A DNA stretch of 64,000 bases, from positions 53,643 to 117,642 of the forward strand of contig NZ_KB891802.1 of assembly GCF_000373565.1 (NCBI RefSeq), given 5' to 3'. Under the pieces are notes generated by a model that saw nothing but the letters and a program-made list of their open reading frames with translations, was not told the DNA's origin and made no database searches. This DNA is from Streptomyces sp. HmicA12. GTDB taxonomy: Bacteria > Actinomycetota > Actinomycetes > Streptomycetales > Streptomycetaceae. Below, piece after piece: positions 52,725-59,293 of this stretch; the stretch's first letter is position 1; every line of letters begins with the position of its first letter. The position numbers and the translations under genes were made by a program.

Positions 52725-53624
52725 ATGACGCAGCCGCCGCAGGACGGTCAGGGATACGGATACGGCGGACCGCAGCAGCCGCCCCAACAGCCGCAACAGC
52801 CCGCGGGCCCGTACGGCGCCCCCGGTCCGTACGGGCCGCCGCCCGCCCAGGCCCCCGGCCCGTACGGCGGCGCCGACAATCCGTACGGCGGTGCGCAGCC
52901 CGCGCCCCCGGCACAGCCGCAGCCCTCGTACGGCTACGGCCAGCAGCAGCCGCCCGCCTACGGTCAACAGCCGCCGCAGTACGGCCAGTTCCCGCCCCCG
53001 CAACCGCCCGGCCAGCCCGGCGGCGGCCCGGGCGGCGGCAAGAAGAAGGGCGCTCTGATCGCGGCGGCCGTCGTGGTCGTCGCCGCGCTCGCCGGCGGCG
53101 GCTTCATGCTGGCCACCAGCGGCGACGACGGCGGCAAGGACAAGCCGGTCGCCAAGGAGAGCAGCGTCGTCGCGACGGGCAGCGTCGGCGGGCCTTCCGA
53201 CGACCCCGTGGAGTCGGGCACCCCCACGTCCGAGGAATCGTTCAGCGACGAGCCCACCGACGACCCGTTCGCCGACGAGAGCGACGGGCCGGCCGAGCGC
53301 CCGGCGGGCTCCACCGGCTACCAGGGCCAGTGGCAGAACGACAAGGCGCAGACCCTCACCGTCGCCACCAAGATCACCTCGGGCAGCGGCAAGGGGAAGT
53401 ACCGCGTCTCCTACATCGACGCGGGCGGCAAGGGCATCTGCAGCGGCATCGGCCAGCCCATGAGCGGTAACGGCTTCCGGATCGCGGTCTCCTGCGTCGG
53501 CAAGGACACCGGCAAGGAGGTCTTCGCGGCGAACCTGACGCAGTCCTCCGATGTCGTCACCCTCAAGTGGGACAAGGGCGGATCGGCCGTGAAGCTTCCG
53601 TGGGCGGGCGGCGGGGCCGGCTGA
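52725..53624 (+). CDS. Single-pass membrane protein with Gln/Pro/Tyr-rich N-terminus and outer domain
   Basis: 299 residues. Residues 1-105 are a low-complexity Pro/Gln/Gly/Tyr tail (PYG and QQPPQ repeats) in the cytoplasm. KKKGALIAAAVVVVAALAGGGFML is the single helix. An acidic linker (about 145-200) leads to a compact outer domain of about 100 residues containing YQGQWQNDKAQTLTV, KYRVSYIDAGGKGICSG and VSCVGKDTGK, with two cysteines that could pair. I do not recognise the domain. It follows the acyltransferase by about 80 bases and may be co-transcribed with the mat genes. Confidence 0.8.
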   Translation: MTQPPQDGQGYGYGGPQQPPQQPQQPAGPYGAPGPYGPPPAQAPGPYGGADNPYGGAQPAPPAQPQPSYGYGQQQPPAYGQQPPQYGQFPPPQPPGQPGGGPGGGKKKGALIAAAVVVVAALAGGGFMLATSGDDGGKDKPVAKESSVVATGSVGGPSDDPVESGTPTSEESFSDEPTDDPFADESDGPAERPAGSTGYQGQWQNDKAQTLTVATKITSGSGKGKYRVSYIDAGGKGICSGIGQPMSGNGFRIAVSCVGKDTGKEVFAANLTQSSDVVTLKWDKGGSAVKLPWAGGGAG

Positions 53625-53777
53625 GCCACCCCGCGCGAAGCTCCGCCCCAAGCCTCACCACCGCTCCGCCGGTCGGGTGAGAGCAACGTTCCCCGCCGGT
53701 CACTCCACGGCACAGTCCGGAAATTTGGCCTCCCTACCTTCGGTCGCATCAGCAGCGAACCGTGACCTGGAGGCGTG

Positions 53778-55133
53778 ATGGCTGCCCGAAGCCGGAGTTG
53801 GATCGAACGGTGGGATCCCGAGGACGAGGCGTTCTGGGAGGAGACGGGCGCCAAGGTCGCCCGGCGCAACCTCGTCTTCTCCATCCTGTCCGAGCACATC
53901 GGGTTCTCCATCTGGAGCCTGTGGTCGGTGATGGTCCTGTTCATGGGCCCCGAGTACGGCATCGACCCGGCGGGGAAGTTCTTCCTCGTCTCGATGGCCA
54001 CCCTCGTCGGGGCCTTCGCCCGCGTGCCCTACACCTTCGCGGTCGCGGTCTTCGGCGGCCGCAACTGGACGGTGGTCTCGGCGAGCATGCTGCTGATCCC
54101 GTCGATCGCGGCGTTCGTGGTGATGGAGCCGGGCACCTCGTACAGCACGTTCATGATCTGTGCGGCGCTCACCGGCGTCGGCGGCGGCAACTTCGCCTCC
54201 TCCATGACGAACATCAACTCCTTCTACCCGCTGAAGAAGAAGGGCTGGGCGCTCGGCCTGAACGCGGGCGGCGGCAACATCGGCGTCCCCGTCGTCCAGC
54301 TCGTCGCGCTCGCCGTCATCGGCGCGAGCGGCGGCCCGCGTGTGCTGCTCGGCATCTACATCCCGCTGATCGTCGTGGCGGCGGTGCTCTCGGCGCTGTT
54401 CATGGACAACCTGGCGACGGTCAAGAACGACACCGGCGCCGCGAAGGACGCGGTGCGGGACACCCACACCTGGATCATGTCGTTCCTGTACATCGGCACG
54501 TTCGGCTCGTTCATCGGCTACTCGTTCGCCTTCGGTCTCGTGCTCCAGACCCAGTTCGGCCGTACGCCGCTGCAGGCCGCGTCGATCACCTTCATCGGTC
54601 CGCTGCTCGGTTCGCTGATCCGGCCCGTCGGCGGCAAGCTCGCCGACCGCTTCGGCGGGGCCCGCATCACGCTGTGGAACTTCGCGGCGATGGCGATCGC
54701 GACGGCCGTGGTCACCCTCGCCTCGGTCCAGAAGTCGCTGCCGCTGTTCACCGTCGCGTTCATCCTGGTGTTCGTGCTCAGCGGCCTCGGCAACGGCTCC
54801 ACGTACAAGATGATCCCGGGCATCTTCCAGGCCAAGGCGGTCGGCATGGGTCTCACGGGGGAGGCGGCGGCCGCGTACGGGCGACGGCTCTCCGGTGCCT
54901 CGATGGGACTGATCGGCGCGGTCGGCGCGCTCGGCGGGCTCGGCATCAACCTGGCCTTCCGCCAGTCCTTCCAGACGGCCGGCACCGGCACCGGCGCCTT
55001 CGTCACCTTCCTCGTCTTCTACGGGGTGTGCTTCGTGGTGACGTGGTCCGTATACCTTCGCCGTTCGGCCGCGCGCTCGGCCGCCGTCCCGACCGCGGAG
55101 ACGAAGCCGCAGCTCAGCTACGCCGAGGTGTGA
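53778..55133 (+). CDS. narK: Nitrate/nitrite MFS transporter NarK
   Basis: 451 residues from ATG 53778, with GGAGG about six bases upstream. About 12 helices. Both nitrate-signature motifs are visible: GVGGGNFASSMTNIN and ALGLNAGGGNIGVP. The central LADRFGGARIT is the MFS loop. Such proteins import nitrate or exchange nitrate for nitrite at the cell membrane. The following gene is the nitrate regulator nnaR, so a role in nitrate assimilation or nitrite export fits. The frame also opens at a GTG three bases earlier. Confidence 0.93.
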   Translation: MAARSRSWIERWDPEDEAFWEETGAKVARRNLVFSILSEHIGFSIWSLWSVMVLFMGPEYGIDPAGKFFLVSMATLVGAFARVPYTFAVAVFGGRNWTVVSASMLLIPSIAAFVVMEPGTSYSTFMICAALTGVGGGNFASSMTNINSFYPLKKKGWALGLNAGGGNIGVPVVQLVALAVIGASGGPRVLLGIYIPLIVVAAVLSALFMDNLATVKNDTGAAKDAVRDTHTWIMSFLYIGTFGSFIGYSFAFGLVLQTQFGRTPLQAASITFIGPLLGSLIRPVGGKLADRFGGARITLWNFAAMAIATAVVTLASVQKSLPLFTVAFILVFVLSGLGNGSTYKMIPGIFQAKAVGMGLTGEAAAAYGRRLSGASMGLIGAVGALGGLGINLAFRQSFQTAGTGTGAFVTFLVFYGVCFVVTWSVYLRRSAARSAAVPTAETKPQLSYAEV

Positions 55134-55144
55134 GGGATATCCCC

Positions 55145-55160
55145 GTAACACGCACGCAAT
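55145..55160 (+). promoter_or_regulatory. Candidate GlnR box upstream of nnaR
   Basis: GTAAC-ACGCAC-GCAAT fits the GlnR pattern gTnAc-n6-GaAAc with mismatches in the second half. It lies about 100 bases before nnaR and directly after GGGATATCCCC. GlnR is the global nitrogen regulator of Streptomyces; nnaR is a known target by my recollection. Confidence 0.45.
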
Positions 55161-55261
55161 CACGTCGATCCGGGTCTGTCATGGAGCATTGACAGGCTCG
55201 GACGACGCCACGCTGTCACCGGGCGTGTACGGGACGACCGTCGAGCGGGACGAGAACCAGC

Positions 55262-56431
55262 ATGTACGACGAACAGCAGGCCGCCGGGGCCGAGCGGCCC
55301 CCGGCCCACGGTCCGCTCGCGGGCTTCACCGTCGGGGTGACGGCCGCGCGCCGGGCCGACGAACTGGGCGCGCTGCTCCAGCGGCGCGGCGCCTCGGTGC
55401 TGCACGCGCCCGCCCTGCGGATCGTGCCGCTCGCCGACGACAGTGAACTCCTCGCGGCCACCAAGGAGTTGATGGACAACGCGCCGGACGTGGTGGTGGC
55501 GACGACCGCGATCGGCTTCCGCGGCTGGGTCGAGGCGGCGGACGGCTGGGGTCTGGGGGACGCCCTGCTCGCCCGCCTCGCCGGTGTCGAACTCCTCGCG
55601 CGGGGGCCCAAGGTGAAGGGCGCGATCCGCGCCGCGGGCCTCACCGAGGAGTGGTCGCCGTCCTCGGAGTCGATGGCCGAGGTGCTCGAACGGCTCCTGG
55701 CGGAAGGGGTGGAGGGCCGCCGCGTCGCCATCCAGCTGCACGGCGAACCGCTGCCCGGCTTCGTGGAGGCCCTCAGGGAGGCGGGCGCGGAGGTCGTCGG
55801 CGTCCCCGTCTACCGTTGGATGCCGCCCGAGGACATAGGGCCGGTGGACCGGCTCCTGGACGCGACCGTGTCCCGCGGCGTGGACGCGCTGACGTTCACC
55901 TCGGCCCCGGCGGCGGCCTCGCTGCTGAACCGCGCGGAGGAGCGCGGCCTGCTGCCCGAGCTCCTGTCGGTCCTGCACCACGACGTCGTGCCCGCCTGCG
56001 TGGGCCCGGTGACCGCGCTGCCGCTGCAGGCGCGCGGTATCACCACGGTGCAGCCGGAGCGGTTCCGGCTCGGGCCGCTGGTGCAGCTGCTCTGCGTCGA
56101 ACTGCCCTCCCGCGCCCGTACATTGCCGATAGCGGGCCACCGGATGGAGATCCGCGGGCACGCCGTCCTGGTCGACGGGGCGCTGCGCCCGGTGCCGCCC
56201 GCCGGCATGTCCCTGCTGCGGGCGCTCGCGCGGCGGCCCGGCTGGGTGGTGGCCCGCGCGGAGCTGCTGCGCGCGCTGCCCGGCTCCGGCAAGGACGAGC
56301 ACGCGGTGGAGACGGCGATGGCCCGGCTCAGGTCGGCCCTGGGCGCGCCGAAGCTGATCCAGACCGTGGTGAAGCGGGGCTATCGGCTGGCCCTCGATCC
56401 GGCGGCGGACGCGAAGTACTCCGTGGGTTAG
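55262..56431 (+). CDS. nnaR: HemD-like/winged-helix regulator of nitrate assimilation
   Basis: 389 residues. Residues about 15-275 resemble uroporphyrinogen-III synthase (GFTVGVTAARRADELGALLQRRG, VDALTFTSAPAAASLL, ACVGPVTALPLQARGI). Residues about 290-380 form an OmpR-type winged-helix DNA-binding domain (RPVPPAGMSLLRALARRPGWVVARAELL, VETAMARLRSALGAP, VKRGYRLALD). This fusion next to narK matches NnaR, described in S. coelicolor as working with GlnR on nitrate/nitrite genes. The HemD half probably senses rather than catalyses; that is inference. Confidence 0.9.
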   Translation: MYDEQQAAGAERPPAHGPLAGFTVGVTAARRADELGALLQRRGASVLHAPALRIVPLADDSELLAATKELMDNAPDVVVATTAIGFRGWVEAADGWGLGDALLARLAGVELLARGPKVKGAIRAAGLTEEWSPSSESMAEVLERLLAEGVEGRRVAIQLHGEPLPGFVEALREAGAEVVGVPVYRWMPPEDIGPVDRLLDATVSRGVDALTFTSAPAAASLLNRAEERGLLPELLSVLHHDVVPACVGPVTALPLQARGITTVQPERFRLGPLVQLLCVELPSRARTLPIAGHRMEIRGHAVLVDGALRPVPPAGMSLLRALARRPGWVVARAELLRALPGSGKDEHAVETAMARLRSALGAPKLIQTVVKRGYRLALDPAADAKYSVG

Positions 56432-56473
56432 GGGGGCCTGGTTCGTCGCGGGCTGACGGCCGGTGGGGCCTCT

Positions 56474-56519
56474 CGCGCAGTTCCCCGCGCCCCTGGAGCG
56501 AGCTTCGCCCGCCCAGGGG
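56474..56519. repeat. Intergenic repeat, copy 3 (partial)
   Basis: Carries CGCGCAGTTCCCCGCGCCCC followed by TGG, the left-arm core of the repeat at 30078. The right arm is reduced to a short match (CCAGGGG at 56513-56519) that still folds as a 7-bp hairpin. Located between nnaR and the GNAT gene. Confidence 0.8.
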
Positions 56520-56564
56520 AGCCCCCCGACATGAGTCCCCGCCGCCGCCTCGTACCGTACGCAC

Positions 56565-57098
56565 ATGCTGATCACACCCGACATCGAACTGCGCCGCGCC
56601 GAAGCCGCCGACGCCCAGGCCCTCGTCGACGCGGTGATCCGCAACAAGGACCACATGCGGGCGACCGAGCCCTACCGCGCCCCGGACTACTACACGGCGA
56701 AGGCGCAGGAGGAGCGGATCACCTCGGCGAACGGTGTGGTCTGGCTGCTGTTCGAGGGGGAGCGGGTGGTCGGCCGCGTGGAACTCAGCGGCATCGTCCG
56801 CGGCCCGCTGTGCGGCGGGAGCGTCGGCTACTGGGTCGACGGCGACTACCGGGGCCGCGGCCTGATCCCCGCCGCCGTCGAGGAGGTCGCCCGCGAGGCC
56901 CGCGACGAGCTCGGCCTGCACCGTCTGGAGGCCGGCACCCTCGTCGACAACACGGCGTCCCAGCGGGTGCTCGCCAAGTGCGGTTTCGAGCGGTTCGGGC
57001 TGGCGCCGGGGTTCCTCCACATCGACGGCGCGTGGCGCGACCACATCCTCTTCCAGCGGCTCCTGCACGACGATCCGCCCCCGCACATTCCCAAGTAA
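56565..57098 (+). CDS. GNAT-family N-acetyltransferase (RimJ/RimL type)
   Basis: 177 residues. The acetyl-CoA binding segment is VGYWVDGDYRGRGLIPAAVEEVAREAR (Q/RxxGxG/A-like YRGRGL), followed by NTASQRVLAKCGF, the typical RimJ/RimL ending before the last strands. The start LITPDIELRRAEAADAQAL is also standard. Acetylates a primary amine, either a protein N-terminus or a small molecule; the target is unknown. It lies after repeat copy 3 and 25 bases before a CGNR-type gene. Confidence 0.88.
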   Translation: MLITPDIELRRAEAADAQALVDAVIRNKDHMRATEPYRAPDYYTAKAQEERITSANGVVWLLFEGERVVGRVELSGIVRGPLCGGSVGYWVDGDYRGRGLIPAAVEEVAREARDELGLHRLEAGTLVDNTASQRVLAKCGFERFGLAPGFLHIDGAWRDHILFQRLLHDDPPPHIPK

Positions 57099-57123
57099 AG
57101 GCGGGGCAGGCACTGTAGAGGAC

Positions 57124-57729
57124 ATGGCAGCAGTACCCACAGGGCCCCCCCACCCGTCTCGCCCCCCTCTCTGGGAGCTGCGGTTCGACTCCGGACGCCT
57201 CTGCCTGGATCTGGTCGCCACCGCACACCCCGACGAACGCCTCACCTCCCCCGAGCGGCTGCGCGCCTGGCTGACGGGCGCCGGTCTCGTCCCACCGGGC
57301 ACCGACCTCACCGTGCCGCATTCCTGGCTCGCCGCCTTCCGTGAACTGCGCCTCCACATCGGCCAGTTGGTCGGCGGCGAACTCGCGAACCGCCCCGCGC
57401 CCGCGGCCCTGGAACGCGTCAACCTGCTCGCTCGCGCCGCCCCGCCCACCCCCTGCGCGGTCCGCACCGCGGAGGGCACCCTCGTCCGCTCGCTGTACGC
57501 CGAGCCCGGCTGCCCGGCGCTGCTCGCGGCCGTCGCCCGCGACGCCGTGGACCTCCTCACGGACCCCGCCGTGCGCGGCGCCCTGCGCCAGTGCGAGGGC
57601 GACAACTGCCCCATCGTCTATCTCGACACCTCGCGCGGCCGGCGCCGCCGCTGGTGCTCCAGCGAGGTCTGCGGCAACCGGGAGCGGGTGGCCAGGCACC
57701 GGCGGAGGGCGGCACTGGCCCGGGCGTGA
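57124..57729 (+). CDS. CGNR zinc-finger / ABATE-domain protein
   Basis: 201 residues. Residues about 15-140 form an ABATE-type domain (LRFDSGRLCLDLVATAHPDERL, LAAFRELRLHIGQLV). The C-terminus has the CGNR zinc finger: CEGDNCPIVYLDTSRGRRRRWCSSEVCGNRERVARHR, with four cysteines of which the last starts the CGNR motif. These proteins are considered stress-linked DNA-binding regulators. ATG 57124 is 25 bases past the GNAT gene, so the two may be co-transcribed. No target known. Confidence 0.88.
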   Translation: MAAVPTGPPHPSRPPLWELRFDSGRLCLDLVATAHPDERLTSPERLRAWLTGAGLVPPGTDLTVPHSWLAAFRELRLHIGQLVGGELANRPAPAALERVNLLARAAPPTPCAVRTAEGTLVRSLYAEPGCPALLAAVARDAVDLLTDPAVRGALRQCEGDNCPIVYLDTSRGRRRRWCSSEVCGNRERVARHRRRAALARA

Positions 57730-57777
57730 CCTCGGTCACCTCAACTCCCTTTGAACATCGGCGCGTTCGTCTACGTA
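57726..57777 (+). promoter_or_regulatory. Candidate ECF-type autoregulated promoter and palindrome before the sigma gene
   Basis: TGAAC at 57752-57756 and CGTA at 57774-57777 are 17 bases apart, like ECF -35 (GAAC) and -10 (CGT) elements. Just upstream is the palindrome GTGACC-TC-GGTCAC (57726-57739). ECF sigma genes usually transcribe themselves, so this is a likely own promoter. Confidence 0.4.
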
Positions 57778-57804
57778 TCACCGTCGTGAGCCCAGCCAGA
57801 GGAC

Positions 57805-58410
57805 ATGGCCGAACTGGGGACACCGGAGGTAGGCGTGCGCAAGGATTCCGCCGTGGCCGATGAACGCCCGTCCCGGGCCCGACATCGTGCGCCGCGGCCC
57901 CCTGAGCCGGACGAGGAGCTGATGCGCGCGCTCTACGCCGAGCACGCGCGCCCTCTGCTCGCCTATGTGCTCCGACTGGTGGCGGGGGACCGGCAGCGCG
58001 CGGAGGACGTCGTGCAGGAGACGCTCATCCGTGCCTGGAAGAACGCCGGTCAGCTCAACCGTGCGACCGGTTCGGTACGCCCCTGGCTGGTGACGGTCGC
58101 CCGGCGCATCGTCATCGACGGCCACCGCAGCCGGCAGGCCCGGCCGCAGGAGGTCGATCCGTCGCCGCTGGAGGTCATCCCCGCGGAGGACGAGATCGAC
58201 AAGGCGCTGTGGCTGATGACGCTGTCCGATGCCCTGGAGGACCTGACCCCGGCCCACCGGGAAGTGCTCGTGGAGACCTACTTCAAAGGGCGTACGGTCA
58301 ATGAGGCGGCCGAGACGCTCGGCATCCCCAGCGGAACGGTGCGCTCGCGGGTGTTCTACGCCCTGCGTTCCATGAAGCTGGCGCTGGAGGAGCGGGGGGT
58401 GACGGCATGA
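57805..58410 (+). CDS. sigU: ECF RNA polymerase sigma factor (SigU/SigL-like)
   Basis: 201 residues. A basic, Pro-rich N-terminal tail precedes region 2 (about residues 40-105: LYAEHARPLLAYVLRLVAGDRQRAEDVVQETLIRAWKN), which melts the -10 element. Region 4 (about 135-195: LEDLTPAHREVLVETYFKGRTVNEAAETLGIPSGTVRSRVFYALRSMK) reads the -35. No region 3 and no C-terminal extension, as in ECF factors. ATGA overlap with the anti-sigma gene. ATG 57805 has AGAGGA very close; GTG 57835 is an alternative. The symbol is from recalled gene order near the HelD helicase in S. coelicolor. Confidence 0.93.
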   Translation: MAELGTPEVGVRKDSAVADERPSRARHRAPRPPEPDEELMRALYAEHARPLLAYVLRLVAGDRQRAEDVVQETLIRAWKNAGQLNRATGSVRPWLVTVARRIVIDGHRSRQARPQEVDPSPLEVIPAEDEIDKALWLMTLSDALEDLTPAHREVLVETYFKGRTVNEAAETLGIPSGTVRSRVFYALRSMKLALEERGVTA

Positions 58411-59201
58411 CATCGGCGTACGGACCGTACGGACAGGAGCCGACGGGCCCGACGGGCGACGTGCACGAGGCCGTCGGCGCCTACGCGCTCGGCATCCTCG
58501 ACGACGCCGAAGCCACCACGTTCGAGGCCCACTTGGCGACCTGCGAGCGGTGCGCCCGGCAGCTGGAGGAGTTCGCGGGCATGGAGCCGATGCTCGCCGC
58601 CCTCGCCGATCTCCCGCCGGGCCGCGGCACCCCGGCCGTCGGCGCCTCCCTCGCGGCCCGGCCGAGCCCGGATCTCGCCCGGACCCTCGTCGACGAGGTG
58701 GCCCGCACCCGCACCCGCAAGCGCCGCCGCGGCCTCTACCTGGTGGCGGCCGCCGCGGCCCTGATCATCGGCGGCCCGCTGACGGTGATGGCCGCGACCG
58801 ACGACGGCGGCGGCGGAAACGTCGCGGCGCACTCCACCAGCCCCGCCAAGGACGCCTTCGCGCACATCACCGACAAGGTGAAGGCCACCGACGCCACCAC
58901 GAACGTGAGCGCGACGGTCGGCATGGAGAAGAAGGCGTGGGGCACGCACACGGTCCTGGAGCTGAAGAACGTGAAGGGCCCGCTCAAGTGCTCCCTCGTC
59001 GCGGTCGGCAAGAACGGCGAGCGCGAGACGGTCACCACCTGGGCCGTTCCCAAGTGGGGTTACGGCATCGAGAGCAGCACCCACGAGGACGCCAGGTACC
59101 CGCTCTACGTGCACGGCGGCGCGGCCTTCACCCGCGACCAGATCGACCACTTCGAGGTCGAGACGCTCGACGGGAAGCGGCTCGTGGAGGTGAACGCGTG
59201 A
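58407..59201 (+). CDS. rsuA: Membrane anti-sigma factor with zinc-binding ZAS domain
   Basis: 264 residues. Residues about 18-60 form the anti-sigma domain with His42-x3-Cys46-x2-Cys49 (EAHLATCERC) and an additional upstream His20. A linker leads to one helix (about 108-130, LYLVAAAAALIIGGPLTVM) and an outer domain of about 130 residues (SATVGMEKKAWGTHTVLELKNVKG, WGYGIESSTHEDARYPLYVHGG) that may sense a surface signal. The start overlaps the sigma stop. It should hold the sigma factor at the membrane until released, perhaps by proteolysis; the signal is unknown. Confidence 0.92.
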   Translation: MTSAYGPYGQEPTGPTGDVHEAVGAYALGILDDAEATTFEAHLATCERCARQLEEFAGMEPMLAALADLPPGRGTPAVGASLAARPSPDLARTLVDEVARTRTRKRRRGLYLVAAAAALIIGGPLTVMAATDDGGGGNVAAHSTSPAKDAFAHITDKVKATDATTNVSATVGMEKKAWGTHTVLELKNVKGPLKCSLVAVGKNGERETVTTWAVPKWGYGIESSTHEDARYPLYVHGGAAFTRDQIDHFEVETLDGKRLVEVNA

Positions 59202-59293
59202 GAAGCCGGGTGACCGGTATGCGCCGCACGTAGCTTCCCCGGGCCCCTTTCGCGTACCTTTGACGGCTGCCCAGCACGTCAGAAGGGGGCCCG

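Noticed and set aside
59205..59293. Rifamycin-associated element before the HelD gene
   Set aside because: No palindrome resembling the GGGGCTTGCGGCAAGGCCCC-type element could be found in this gap.
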